A stretch of DNA of 64,000 bases from Aphelenchoides besseyi (GCA_024699855.1 JAMPIQ010000002.1:17174001-17238000), one strand, 5' to 3'. Shown: positions 12,071 to 23,939, counted from the first letter of the stretch. Notes: generated from the sequence alone by a model not told the origin. Numbers and translations: made by a program.

Positions 12071-14215
12071 TTATTGTTGATTATTGTAAGAATCAAAAAT
12101 GCAAACAGCAAAGTGCTTTGGTTTTGTAATCTTCTTAATCATATGATCATGTTGCAAGTGTGTTGAGTTGACAGCATACTTCTGATACTTAACTGCTTCC
12201 ATCTTGTCTAACGCAGTTAACCACGCCACACCGATCTCCACAATCTGTATACGCGCATTCACCTTGTCAAATATGACGAAGTCTGGCCGATTGTGCTTCA
12301 TTGGATGAGGGGTAGTGACGGGAAGATCGTACCAAATCTCAACCGTGTTACGTTCAGATCTCACTGGCGTGATGATCGGTTGGGTGTAGTGCGTTAATGC
12401 TATCCCATATAGCTTACATAAACCACCGTACAGAGCGCGACATACCGAGTTGTGCCGAGGAATCATTACCGTAGTACGAAAGAACGAACAACCCGATACG
12501 ACGTGCTGCAAGGTTTCTGGCGCAAACTTACATCTACGACAGATTCTTCTTGTTTCGGCACCCGAACCCATCACAGAGCACACACATCTCCTGAACCGCA
12601 ATCACGTTTCGATAATTGAGCTTAGACAGACAACCCTTCGCATTCCACAAAATGAAAGCTCCAGATCAATCGTCGGCTCCTTCCCTTCAATCGTGTGCAA
12701 TATCACTACCCCAGCACGCGGCAATCTGCTCCAGTTCTCAAACATCCTCTTGTGAAACTCTTTGCGTATCAGCTTTATGACCTTCCGACTCGCTTGTGTC
12801 GGATTTGTGTACCAAGCTTCATCGCCTCCCGACTCCACTCTTACACTGATACCGCGACGCTCTTTCGAAAACGCCACATCTTTTAATTGGAATTTCTCTA
12901 GGATTGCAATGAAATCAGCCGTCAACGTGCGTTTATTTCGTGCTAGCAGGAAGTGAAACAAACCCGATGCTGTTATCAAATCGTTTCGACACTGCATGTA
13001 AGCGAAGCCTTGGACTACACTCTCATACAACACCAATTCAACTGATTTCAGGCCTAACCCGCCCATCTGGAGGTCCGCGTACGTTCTTGCGGCGGACGCA
13101 ACCTTAAACCGGTACTTGGCGTCGGTAAGTTTCTTACGCAACTCCATATCGAATTCTATGCATTTCTTTATTTGGGAGGCAAACATGCCATGCCCAACCA
13201 ACACGTTTCCGAACAAGTAGCTAGCTACCGGCATGACGACCGAGTTAATATCGACGACAGTTTGACGTGCCATCCGGTCAACAGCCAATATCTTGTCTAC
13301 TCGCTTAAGCATAACACCTTCGATACGCTCCCACGCAACGCCTTCAGCCACTTCAATGCCTTGCTCTGCACCTAGATACTTATACACATCCTGCGAGCCC
13401 AGCAACTTGATGGATTCGTATGTGGAACTACCAGGTTGTGGGTTAACCTGTCGCGACGTAGCAATTGCACACTTCTTGGGATTAAGTCGAAGCCCTATAG
13501 CATTGCCAAGCTTCTCGACCTCTTCCAACATTCTCCTTGCTCCATCCTGTGTTCGATTATAGAGTTTCAGGTCGTCCATGTAGAACAAGTGATGCAGGGT
13601 CAGAGGGCGTCTGTTCCCGTCACCACTTGCCCCACGTGAGTGTACGCTACCATAGGCAGTTTCCACCGACTCAAAGCTTCTATTAAGATGGTTTGATATT
13701 GGCGTGACCGCAAGGCAAAACATCAATGGACTCAATGAATCACCCTGCAGCACACCATTCTTGATAGGCAAATACTTACTAGTGTGCGTTTTGTCATCGC
13801 TTCGAACCTCATACTTTATTCTTCTTCATCAAGTCCGCAATCAGTGTATGAACACGACGGTCTAAGCTAACACGCTTCAACAAATAATTCACATACGAAT
13901 GAGGCACCGAGTCATATGCCTTCGCGAAATCAACCCAGGCTACAGAGAGGTTACTCTTAGCCGTTTCGGCTTTGGTATATTTGGCATCAGTAGTCAAGCA
14001 CTGGTCGAGGACCTGCGCATGAGTACAATCCCATACACCCCTTTTCTACATGAAATCTGCTCTCTAGGCAGAATGTTATGTGCATCAAGGTGACTCCGTA
14101 AACAAAAAGCGAGATGAGCCGTTACTAACTTGTAGCATGTATTCAAACATGCAATCGGCCGGTAATTTCCAGAGTCATCAGGGTTTCCACCCTTCGCCAA
14201 GTTCGTGCGCGTCAC
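12071..14215 (-). mobile_element. Decayed non-LTR retrotransposon with restriction-like endonuclease (R2/R4/NeSL-type), 5' truncated
   Basis: Reading on the minus strand from 14215 downward: fingers of reverse transcriptase (NYRPIACLNTCYKLV, EQISCRKGVYGI), motif A (WVDFAKAYDSVPHSY, near 13930), VLQGDSLSPLMF, and the catalytic YMDD (near 13575). After the thumb comes a CX2CX8HX4C zinc motif (CRRCKFAPETLQHVVSGC) and then RPDFVIFDK..IQIVEIGVAW, which fits the PD-(D/E)XK nuclease of early-branching, site-specific LINEs. The reading frame is broken by shifts near 13990 and 13790 and by a TGA at 12602-12604. The N-terminal zinc-finger/Myb part is missing, and at 14216 the sequence passes into an unrelated repeat, as expected for a 5'-truncated insertion. 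The element is dead. Confidence 0.85.
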
Positions 14216-14269
14216 TAACTAGATGACGAGGTATTTGGCTACCTTAAGAGTCATCGTTACTCCCGCCGT

Positions 14270-15130
14270 TTACCCGCGCATTATCAAGCAGTCATTTACC
14301 TTCTTGTCCGGCATTAAATGCCGTTCTCTTGTCATTCTGGACTCCAAAGTCCAAATGATACCATCGTGACTGCAGGAGACGATACCCGCAGCCATAGATG
14401 CCGTAGCCTGCAGTAATATAAATAGAGAGGGTAGTTGGCATCCCTCGGTAGACAAAAGATCACAAGTACATTATGACAGTCGGCCTGTCTCTTGATCTCC
14501 AAACTTTACCCGGGGTGCTACTTAATTTCGAATGAGAAGATTGACGGCGTTCCTTTGAACACAGCCACATTTACCAAGACATCAACAACTGAGCTGTTGG
14601 CTTTAGGTCACATTCTTATGTGAACTTGGACCGTAGATTGGTGGTCGATTCTAATTCTATTGGACAATATTTTGAGTTTATTCGTTTAGTTTATGACCTT
14701 TTTGAAGTCAGATTATCGATTATTTCCTCCATCACTTCAACGGGATTATCATTTTGTACACAAGAAAATAGCAACGCATTCCAATTAAATGACAGATTTT
14801 ACGTTCATCGTCGTAGTCAAGTGCAAGATCATGAGTGTATGTCGATCGCTTCTTTCATTTGTTTGAACATTTGTTTTGTTGTCCTTTCATGTTCTCATGT
14901 CAATCTAAAACTTTAGATTTGAGTGCACGATTTTGGTCATACGATGATAGCACTTTGCTTCTACAGCTGTCAGATGCATGAACTCTTATTCATAATGTGA
15001 ATGAGTCGAAATAACAACAAACAACGATGTCAACTTTGAGATCTTAGCCCGAAAATGAATGTCCAAAATTCGAACTTCCATCGACTGTAACTCAAGAACC
15101 AATGGCTGTAGAAGCGTGTGCCACGTGTTG
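14270..15130 (+). repeat. Diverged member of the interspersed repeat family seen at 20, 45-46 and 56 kb
   Basis: The stretch around 14440-14660 (including TCGGTAGACAAAAGA and CATTTACCAAGACATC) matches 46050-46300 in the same orientation. The stretch 14540-15130 matches 56330-56900 in reverse complement. The end near 15070-15120 (CTGTAGAAGCGTGTG) matches the starts of the copies at 19870, 30180 and 44930. Identity is clearly lower than between the other copies. No coding potential is evident. Confidence 0.65.
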
Positions 15131-15489
15131 TTGACGACCTCGATGATACGAACGAGTGCGCTGATGACTAGCAAACGGACGTGAATAAAAGCGAGTATGA
15201 AATCTCTGGTTGCCAATAGATAAAAATAAACAAATTCTCGGATGATAATTAAGTTTTTATGACTCCATATCGTACTTTTAAGAAAAACCATGACAGAATA
15301 GCTATTGAAGATGGTCAGAGCTCTTGACAAGTTTAATGTTAATAACTAATATTTCCAATTCTGCTGCTGAACACCTATAGTCCAATTCGAAAGTAAAAAA
15401 CTATCCGTCTGTTTTGGCAGTCAAGAAAACTTGTGATTTGAATCTCGAGGCCTTTCTAACCATTTAAACTGTGCAATTTTCAACTATTA

Positions 15490-16260
15490 TCGATTTATTG
15501 AAACAAATAAATTACGGACGAAAAGGTACAATTGATGGGGACCGGTTGTGTATAGGAGGAAAGGGGCAAAGATTTTATTCGATTCTAACACAACAACAAC
15601 AAATAGTAGGTAAATGCTTGTCGGTGGTTTGCGGCGAATACTTCGACGCCACATGTCCATTCCGTTCGGTTGTAGGCCAATTTTTTTGCCATCCGCGTCC
15701 AATCCCGCGGTCTAGATCCTTTCGCCATCGGTCTGCCGGGCGTCCGCTTGAGATTGTACGGCCAACAGAATGTCGTCCGCGTCGTCCATCGATTGTCGAC
15801 GCGTCTTGTCAAATGTCCCGCTCATGAACATTTGTGCTTTAATGCCGGGTCGCTCGCATTTTTAAACTTCGTACGCGCTCGAATGTCCGCACTTCCTATA
15901 CGATCTCGCAGACTGATGCTCAAGATGCCCCGTTCCGTCGTCTGCAATGAGGTCCTGAGTTTGACCCGTTCACTCTGCCGCATCGTCCACCTCTCGGCGC
16001 CGTAGATGAGTGCAGAGAGGATCGTTGAGTCAAAGTGTTGGGCGCGGGACTTTACCGTCTTTCGTCTTCTTGAGCATGTCGTCGATTTTCTTGAATGCGA
16101 ACCATGCGGCCGATCGTCGTCTCCGAATTTCTCCATCGACTTTGTGGTTTGGAGTAATTTCCTGGCCGAGGTAAACGTATTTATTCACGTAGTCGATGGG
16201 TTCGAGGAGGGAGGCGTCAATTAGAAAAAAGGAGTTAGTAAAAAGACCGTTGTTGTTCGT
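15490..16260 (-). mobile_element. C-terminal fragment of an RTE-type non-LTR retrotransposon
   Basis: Minus-strand reading gives the typical end of an RTE reverse transcriptase: YVYLGQEITPNHKVDGEI and RRRRSAAWFAFKKIDDML (frame 1, about 16200-16070), then ILSALIYGAERWTMRQSE, TTERGILSISLRDRIGSADI and, in a third frame, RTPGRPMAKGSRPRDW with TRMAKKLAYNRTEW. These correspond to the conserved YLG..I, LYG.E.W and GRP..RW blocks of that clade. The frame shifts at least twice (near 16040 and 15815) and the palm and endonuclease domains are absent, so this is a relic. Confidence 0.8.
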
Positions 16261-17879
16261 GATACTCTCCCTTAAATTCTTTGATGGCGGCTTGAAGATC
16301 GATGGAGAAATCCAATAACGATGATGATCTCGAATTCAAAACCGTGTTTCGGACTTCGCCTACTGGTTGCCGATTCATGCGATATGGGGCGTATGAATCT
16401 CGCCCCACGACTCGTCCAGCATCGCCGCGCACCAATGGTGAGACTTTTGTGCAACGTCTTAAACCATATCTCCGCGATTCTTCTGGCTGTTCTTTCTGAA
16501 ATGTCAAGTTGTGTTTTCTAGCGAAAGTTAATTGCTTACTTGATGTTTGTTGAGTCCTTCGATAGTTCCGCACGGCACTCTTGTGTTTTTGGCTTTCTGA
16601 TTTTCCCGGTCGGCCTGCGGATGACCGGCCGTCCGATCTTTGTCTCTCTCTCCCTGCTCTGGACGACTTGTGATCTATTGTAGTTGCACCCAATAAACCT
16701 CTCTAGTAACTTGGTCAGGACACTACTCGGGCAAAACAATGTTCACCATCTCTTTCAACGGTGGGTCGATTTGACGAGCACGTATCCTTGTCTTTAATCG
16801 ATGGGCTGATGATGCCGTTTTTGATCGGTGTCGCGTCGGTTAAAGGCATGGTAATGTTGCTAAAATAAAAATTCATGTAATGCGACAATTAAGGGTCGAC
16901 AACAAAACAATAATCTCACGCTGATATTAAGTTCAAGGCATTGCAAGACGCGGTGGGGTCTCAATGTCCAATCATGAAACCGGGACTCAAGAACAGGATG
17001 CGTCTGAAGAGTTCACCTCGACTTATAAGGACCTCCGTTTGCTCCACCTATTGATACAAAGTTAGCTCGTAGTAATGAAAAGGCATTGCGTTGTCAAAAT
17101 CTTTTGTTCTTATCCATGCAATTCATGGACAATGGTGCGGCCTTGATTCGGTAATGCATAAGTTGGTGGCGAGAATGACCTGCAGTCTTATTACCCGACT
17201 GGTCATCGGAAATCTGTGTTCAGTGACACCGACGAGATCAAAAAGTGCCGAACTAAGATCAATTCTGCGTTCAAAGTACAAAGCAGTTGTTCTGATTTTG
17301 CATTCAATTGTTCTCATTATTAAAAAGTGAATGTGTCCTGTTCTTGGGTAGTTAACAATAACACTTTATTAACTAGCGTCGGAGCCCAATAATAATGAAT
17401 ACAATGCAATCACAACCAGACAACACAAGAGGCCGAGGGATCGTGGTGTCTTGGCCTTCTGCGTTAAGATATTCTGGGCGGGAGGACAATTGGGAACAAA
17501 CAGTACAGAATGAAAGATGAATTAATTGGCGTAAAGCATCCAAGAATTCGAATGTTTTATTCGAGTTACGATTAGTTTGTGCATTGAAACGTTTGGATAG
17601 CTTGGATTTTCTTTTATTTGTTGTAGTGCATATAAAGTTCCAAGTTTAATGAGATGCAGCAACTTGGCAATTCAGTTATCAGCCAACAGGTCAAATACTC
17701 TTGATCAAAGTTGACCCCAGAGATCTCAATTGGTCTCCCATTTCTTTGGCTTTCGTACAACCAAGAATAGACGCGAACGATCATAAATGTAATCTAGACA
17801 GTAAAGAGACTTGTGGTTGAGTACCAATCAACCGCTCATTATCAGTTGCTATTTGACCTCCAATCTACTCTAGTCCAAT
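16261..17879. other. Gene-poor stretch between the RTE relic and the 5S gene
   Basis: A 152-codon minus-strand frame (16235-16693) ends in LQAAIKEFKGEYHEQQ and may be another retroelement remnant, but I see no firm motif. From 16700 to 17879 I see only short frames and no exon-like structure. Confidence 0.4.
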
Positions 17880-17998
17880 GTGTTCGCCCATATCTCGTTG
17901 AATGCACGCCATCCCATCCGATCTGGCAAGTTAAGCAACGATGAGCTTGATTAGTACATGGATCGGAGACGTCCTTGGAATCTCAAGTGACGAACGCT
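17880..17998 (+). rRNA. 5S ribosomal RNA gene (single, dispersed)
   Basis: About 119 nt match the layout and much of the sequence of nematode 5S rRNA as I remember it: CACGCCATCCCATCCGATC, GGCAAGTTAAGCAACG and TTAGTACATGGATCGGAGAC are in the right order and spacing. The ends pair as helix I (GTGTTCG at 17880-17886 with CGAACGC at 17991-17997, one G-T pair). A run of T follows (CGCTTTTTGCC), a normal RNA polymerase III stop. The internal promoter region is intact by eye. Changes from the remembered consensus are concentrated in helices IV-V, so a diverged functional copy or a young pseudogene are both possible. No second copy or spliced-leader RNA gene was seen. Confidence 0.85.
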
Positions 17999-18329
17999 TT
18001 TTGCCACGTTTGAAATTGTTCAAGGAAAATCTGAGTTCATTCATTTTGTGTTAAATAACCGGCAATAAAAGCTGTTTCCAAAAACACAATTACTGGAGCG
18101 TTTAAAACCTTCTTGTTCTTTTCGACAGTCCGTCAAAAACACCGAAATATTGATATCAAGAAACTGCGACGAAAAGTTCTGTTCAAGTCGACTATCAACG
18201 TACGAATAAAAGCCAACAGTAGTCATAAAGTAGTGAACAACAGTTTTACTTCCTAACGTACAATCAAGCCAATCATCATGGTTTTCGGATATATATTTGG
18301 ACATCTTGAGCGTTCATGTTGACGAGACA

Positions 18330-19480
18330 CCCCCAATTACTCAAGGATCAGGACGCTGAAAAAATCGATTAGTTCACCAGACAAGTTAAATGCCCTAATC
18401 GTATTTGCAACAATTAGACGTCTTAGGTAACAAATAAAATCTAGCCCTCTTGAACAAAAAGCTTACCTTGCATTTTTTGCCATCGTCACTTCTTTAATGT
18501 GACATGCAACAGTAACCTTAGGTTTCATGTCTATGGTGTTGGACGTGTTGCTTATTCGACTCTTGCTCGTACAAGTAGCCCCAGTCAATGCTTCAGGCTT
18601 GCGACTTTCTTTGCTTCTTATTCCTTTGCTTTGGCACATTTCTTAATCCAAACCAACGTTTGATCACCGACGCTCTGATTGCAGCCACCACATTCCCAAC
18701 GGCACTGAAGGACATGGATTTAGACAACAGCACCGCTCTCCAACGACGAGATCCAGATTCAGTCTTGGTTGTTCCTTTAACGAATAATCCATCAAGACTC
18801 ACGTTCTGAAAACCAAGAGATCAGTTAACAGCAGAGATTTGGTAAACGAACCGTGCTACTATCGTCAAATCCCGTTCTCTGTTTTAAGTTTTTATCCCGA
18901 TTTTAAACTTGATTTGATATCCTTTTCCAGTGCGTTCAAAAGTCGAATTACAGCTGGTAAACAGACGAGCATTGAGACTCCTATATCACATCCAGCGATT
19001 TGAAAACGATCGACCGAAGAAGTGAACGAGTGCACATAGTCAACATTGATAGAGCAACCATCGATAGAAAATTCAGTCCTAGAAACACATCTGTATTATA
19101 AGAACAAGTTAGTCGTTTACCTTTGTGAACTGATGAGATTTTCGTGAGCAGAAGACGTAATCACCAACTTCCTTTGTTTTGTCTACATCGAGAAGGTTTC
19201 TGTATCACCACAAGAGCCCTTGTACTCCCTGCAAAGACTCGAATAAGGAGTTTAGCCAGTTCAAGAACTTACACAGTGGTTCCATCGGCACTAAAACCAA
19301 AGCATAGAAACCATTAAATTGAAGAGCAACAATAGTTCCAGACGCTGTCGCCGAAGATACCACACGAATCCATAAACATAATGAGCGAAAAGCGATTCTG
19401 AATCGTAGAGTAAGAAGAACAATAAATTTAGAGACAGCTGATTCACCCAACTCATTTGGAAAATGAGAGCAAAAAAAAGG
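18330..19480 (-). pseudogene. Diverged, probably decayed copy of a small secreted-protein gene
   Basis: It aligns block by block with the minus-strand gene at 29015-29760. The end of the signal-peptide exon reads FSADGTTV before a donor (the other copy has FSADGNDV). The second exon contains HENLISSQ (other copy HENPAISQ). The third exon has FSIDGCSINVDY (other copy LSIGSCDINVQF). The intron just before the last exon is also shared (AACTAATCG...TTTTTTCAG near 18350). In this copy the signal-peptide frame is interrupted by a TAA, exon 2 by a TAG, and the last exon stops after four codons. An internal exon (18588-18809) still has an open 70-residue basic frame. Function unknown. Confidence 0.5.
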
Positions 19481-20780
19481 CGACTGAACAGGACGAGAAG
19501 AACGAAAGAAGGTGACGATTCCAAGGATTTTGATCCTGAGATCGACTTGTGAGTAAGCAAATTGGTCAGAAATTAACATTAAAATCACTAATTATGCGAA
19601 ACTTCTAAGCACATTAGCGATTCTTGTTTCGTATTTGTGGATTTGTATCCGACTGTCTATCGTATCTGTAGAAGCTCTAAAGCTCAATGCAGGCATTTGA
19701 CCAACTTCCGAAATACCGCGCTTCCAATCATTCAATTGTTAGTGTCCGCCGCTTTTCCACAGTTGTGGTCACAATCTAAACTTCTGATTCTATGACAGAG
19801 AAATGTCAAGTCGTTTGTATTTGAAATCATATTCGATAATTTCACTGTTTAGTGTTTTCGAGAACTTGCATTGACTACAGCTCGGGAACCAGTGACCCTA
19901 GAAGCGTGTGATTAGCAGGACAACAACAACTACTCATGAACTCTAAACCCTGTGAATATCGGCGTATTCCAATCAGCCAACAAGCTAAAATACACAACAC
20001 CCCCCATTCCCTTTTATGACATATCCATCGCGCAAATCGATGTAGCTTAGAGATTCTGGCAACAGTCATTGTTTATATTGTGTTAGTAGAAAGCTTGAAA
20101 GTCTGGCTATTGATTGTGCGTAAACTTGTAGACACCGGATAACTGAGAGAAAAATGAGAGGTCTTCAAAACCAAACAATCTGTCGAAAATCGTCCAAAAT
20201 TGCAAAAGTTTGTGCAGCTCTTACCATGGATGATGGTGAGTCCTTATTTGGCACACTTGTTATAGAGCTTAGAAGATTACGATCATCAAAGTTTGGAGAA
20301 GTGAAATGGCTTGAGAGCTAAATTGCAAACATAAATATACTCAGAAATCGCTTAAATTTGATGACTTGGTTTTATCTAGAAAAATTGATCTTCTTTGTTG
20401 TAATTTTAACAAATAACTAAATATACTATAAGTATCAATTGGTGTAAATTTGGAGTTGATGGACGCATTGGTTTTGGAAATCGAACTGAAAATTTGCCGA
20501 CCAATCAAACTCCACTACTACTTGTCGTTTTACGAGAACAACGAAATAGTTGGAAGTGTTATAGAACGTATGGTCGATAGCCGGAGTCCAAATAAGTATA
20601 AAAGAACCAAATAAACTGAAGGATTATCCAATAAAATTCGAATTGGCCAACAATCTACGGTCCAAGTTCACATAAGAATATGACCTGAGGCCAACAGGTC
20701 AGTGATTGTTGACGTCTTGGTAGAGGTGATTGCGTTCTAAAGGACGCTGCCAATCTCGTTCAAATTCAAAATCACCTCGA
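19481..20780 (+). repeat. 1.3-kb direct repeat, nearly identical to 29792-31083
   Basis: The two copies are 10,311 bases apart and, by eye, differ at only a few positions until about 20690 (for example GCTAAAATA against GCAAAAATA), after which differences become more common. The left boundary lies just upstream of the secreted-protein copy in both places (CGACTGAACAGGACGAG). The right part (from about 20610) belongs to a second repeat also found inverted at 45.5-46.3 kb. The block thus covers the shared promoter side of the two secreted-protein copies and may have been homogenised by conversion. Confidence 0.85.
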
Positions 20781-21375
20781 GGAAAGCCTGGAAGCGAGAA
20801 AACAATCTGATTGGAACGCCGATCAATTACTAAAATTGTTCTCTTTTGTCTACCGAAAGATGTCAACCGCCTTCTCAGTTCCTATCACTGGTACCCATTG
20901 CATATTTGACTGCGGGTGCCGCCTTTTGCAGCTTCCATGGTCTCATTCGAGTAGCATATAAACCCTGGAATGAGTCCAAACAGTCACTCCATCGTCTCAT
21001 TCCTTTCCTAGTCATTCCTTCTCTACTCATTCCTCTGTTCTTCTCTCCGCTGGTCGATCAACGCACTATTATCATACACTGTTCACGTTTCAACTAGTGT
21101 AGGATAACAGTGCGTTGGATGACCAAGCGGAGGAATCGAAGAGCAGACTCTTAGTCCAACTACTCGAATCCTTTGACCGTTTCGTTTCCGTCCTCACTTT
21201 ACTTTTCAGTTTGTGCGAGTTTCCGTGGGTGTGAGCGGGAATGGAATAACGATTATTTTGATGCCAATCTGCTTTGTTTTTGAACTCTGCAAAGACTAGT
21301 TGGTACGAAGATTAGACGAATCAAACGAACGTACACGCAAAGGCCTTCGAAATGTATCAATCAGAAGGTAGGACC
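20605..21375 (+). repeat. Interspersed repeat with central hairpin; inverted copy at 45545-46310
   Basis: The reverse complement of this stretch is found at 45545-46310 with moderate divergence, including the blocks CCAATAAAATTCGAATTGGC, TTTGTCTACCGAAAGATG, and the T-rich CATTCCTTTCCTAGTCATTC. Near 21045-21130 there is an imperfect palindrome: arms CTCCGCTGGTCGATCAACGC and CTCCGCTTGGTCATCCAACG (the second read on the other strand) continue to roughly 40 bases each, around a loop of about ten bases. No transposase frame is present; a non-autonomous element is the simplest reading. Confidence 0.7.
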
Positions 21376-21511
21376 ATGTCCTTTGTGTGAATGATTTGTT
21401 TGTTAACTCGCTTCAATTTCAGCTGTCGCACTCTTCTACAGATTACTTTCTGTGTCGTTTGTTGGAACCGCCTTTGTCGTGCTTACCTTTACTCGGGAAC
21501 TATGGGACAGG
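21352..21511 (+). CDS. Possible small membrane protein (two exons, 3' end unresolved)
   Basis: ATG at 21352 with five codons (MYQSE), an intron 21368-21422 ending TTTCAG, and an exon encoding a hydrophobic helix (SVSFVGTAFVVLTFT) flanked by charged residues. The frame stays open into RELWDRRCSVC and then stops near 21513. Codons look plausible and the splice sites are good, but no family is recognised and there is no conserved copy to compare. Confidence 0.25.
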
Positions 21512-21758
21512 AGATGTTCGGTTTGTTGAATTGTTGGTTGCGAATAAGCTCTTCATGACTGTGAGCTCTGGTGTTGAGCTTAACAATAAACAAATTTTAT
21601 GGGAGCTTGTTTCTTATTGTTGGTTATAAAAACACGCTCATTCCTAGTTTCTCTTTCAATCAATTGTTGGGCTCTTCGAGTAGTTGGGGTTTCTGTTTGT
21701 CTTCTCGAACTATAAGTGTGCAGCGACTTGATCAGGAGTTTGTGTCAAAGTCGACAAA

Positions 21759-22005
21759 ATGACTGGCTCCAAACAACCAGTTGAAGATTCTTTGAGGATT
21801 ACAAAGTAAATTTCAACTGTTAACTTTCTACTTCATCTATTACTTCGAACTTTCAATTCTACATTTGAAACATGGACCTGTTGTCTCCACTACCATCTCC
21901 GTAAGCAAGATCATCCAAACAACCAAGACTCGTGCAAAAACTGATGTCACAACCAAAGCAACGATCGAAGAGCTAGCCACTGACGAAACTCGTTCCGGCA
22001 TCTAA
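21759..22005 (+). CDS. Possible 48-residue Thr-rich protein (two exons)
   Basis: ATG at 21759, exon 21759-21805, intron 21806-21905 (GTAAAT...CCGTAAG), exon 21906-22005 ending in TAA. The joined frame reads MTGSKQPVEDSLRIT then Lys/Thr-rich sequence ending DETRSGI. The phase fits across the junction, but such a short frame can arise by chance. The region 22006-22535 that follows shows no gene. Confidence 0.25.
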
Positions 22006-22535
22006 TCTCCACTCATCCTCTTATGTTGTTCTTACCTGGTGTGTGAATAAACTTTTATCCGGCTCTTAAGAATTATCTGTAAGTGAGTGTTTGAAAAAGA
22101 ATACAAGTGAGTACTCGTGTTTTTGATTCACTGAGCTGAAGTTGACTGGAAACAGAATCAATGCCATGATTGCTAGCACTTGATAGTTGAGATTAACATC
22201 GTCACAACGAAAATTGAGTTCACTTGTTGGAAGTCGATATCCGCTGATTGCTTTTGTCGTCTCTTCGAAAGCCGTTGCTGACAGATCTGCAAGCGTGAAG
22301 TTGTTGCGTTCCCCCTATAAACGCGCTAAAAATCCGAAAGAAAAAGAACGCGCATAAATCGGACATTCACGGGCAATCAGTGGCTTACCCTTTTCTTAAC
22401 TCAGTCCGCTTGCGAACGCTCCGGCGCCCACCGCTTTGTTTTCTTTTTCTTACGATATCGTGCTTTTTTCATATATTGAATAAAGGTGTATTAATCCAAG
22501 TTTCAGGTTGACACCCCACATAGAAAATTTGTGGC

Positions 22536-22704
22536 ATGTCTTCAAAAAAGGATGTTAATGAAAACGTAAGTCAGTCATTTAAACATGAGAAATACCGTTT
22601 TTTAGGTCGGAAAAGAATCGTTGGATGAGTCCGATGAGCCAAGTGCGTGTAAACGTCGTCGATTGGACAAAGATGGACCTCATGTAAACGATGTGAATGC
22701 AAAG
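22536..22704 (+). CDS. First two exons of an unrecognised gene with a nuclear-signal-like basic cluster
   Basis: ATG at 22536 opens a 10-codon exon (MSSKKDVNEN), followed by a clean 40-base intron and a 33-codon exon 22606-22704 with acidic residues and CKRRRLDK, then a good donor (GTAAGA). The next exons are not clear. The closest downstream coding sequence is the broken propeller-like relic at 23400-23939, whose phase does not fit directly. This may be the true 5' end of that relic's gene or a separate gene cut by later insertions. Confidence 0.35.
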
Positions 22705-23399
22705 GTAAGAAGTTTCATAAGTCCTATTTTTGTTCCCATCTAATATCTCACGGTTGAAATTGAAAACTGCAATTTGACAAGTTCGAGTCGAATGCACGGA
22801 GCAATTGGGGCTTGGGTTTGTGACTTGGGAAAAAAGACAGAACGTGGATCGAATAAACGACGCTGATACCTCGGTTTTTGGATGTTCAGTTTGCCTTTCC
22901 TTCCCTGTGATCGGACGACCGGTCGTGATTTTACCTACTTTTTGTCGTCTTCAATCTCACAGATCTGATCTCTGAACTATTGGGCTTTTCCGAATATCGC
23001 ATTTTTCCTATTAATGCTCCAAGGGGGCCTATTTTTCGAAGGTGACAAAAGGGGGAGGCTAATTAGAAAGGGTTCTTCTACTAGAAATTGGGATCAATAG
23101 GAAAAATACGGTAAGTGCGGCGCCGGGTGTAAAGGTGTAAAAGAATATCAGTGTTGACGGACTGTGTAACTTTTCCTCTCTGTCAAATAGCATAACACGA
23201 GTTGCCGTTGGCAAACAAAGAGCGAAAACTGTGGTTCTAGCTTTCATTCACCCAATGATGGAGATTGTCTTGATCAGTTGTTCAACGCCTGCGAGCTTTG
23301 ACAGACAATTATTTAACCTTTTCACTAAAACTTGCACAGTTGTCCGGATGGCTGCTTGTTTCATAGTTCGGTTTCAGAGTACGACAGCAAATACCGATA

Positions 23400-23939
23400 G
23401 CTTTATTTTCAAACGCAGAAAAGGAAGCTTGCGACTCGTGCCAATTATGCACTATTCTTTCGATGGCCGGTTTTTTTTCATTACTAACTACTCGTCTGTT
23501 GAAGTGATCGATGTGCTCTACATGAAACAAAAGTAAGTTACAAATACCATTTCTCCCTATAATTTTTTTGCTATTCAGAAGACTCAACTTCGATTTTTCA
23601 TTAGCAACAATTGATGGAAACCGTTGAAAGGTCTTTTCAATGTACTAAATTATTGTGCTTTTGACTTGGAGACATCGCTAGTCCTGTTTAAAAAGTGGTT
23701 TTCTGACTATTATGTGGGAACTGGAGTCAAAAACTTCGAACAGTCAATTGCTGTTATTGGCCGGTCAATCAGGATTTTGAATGGTTTTGATGGCTTCGAC
23801 CGCGCACGTTTCTATCCAAAATCTTATCCAGCCAATCTGGAAGATGGCCTGATCCTAAAATTCTATACGGATTTCGAAAGGATGTTGATCGATGTTAAAG
23901 TGGATAATCAAAAGCAACTTCAAGCTACACAACTGGATA
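23400..23939 (+). pseudogene. Old, frame-broken member of the propeller-like family, cut off by the LTR element
   Basis: The conceptual protein matches the intact gene at 31944-33148 in order: SFDGRFFFITNYSSVEVIDV (intact gene: DGRFLVVNDRSDCTITDL), the same intron position, RLNFDFSLATIDG (intact: RLDFSSTKIDG), and SYPANLEDGLILKF (intact: SSAPNLYDGFVLKM), ending at TQLD (intact: SALD). A stop and frame change follow TIDGN near 23621. Similarity ends abruptly at 23939, where the putative 5' LTR starts with TGTTGTC; the missing C-terminal half is not found after the element. Divergence is far greater than between the 31.9- and 57.8-kb copies. Confidence 0.6.

Noticed and set aside
19205..19588. 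Hydrophobic 127-codon minus-strand frame that looks like a membrane protein
   Set aside because: Comparison with the copy at 29.7 kb shows the coding frame is a different one; the shared frame is partly the upstream repeat block.
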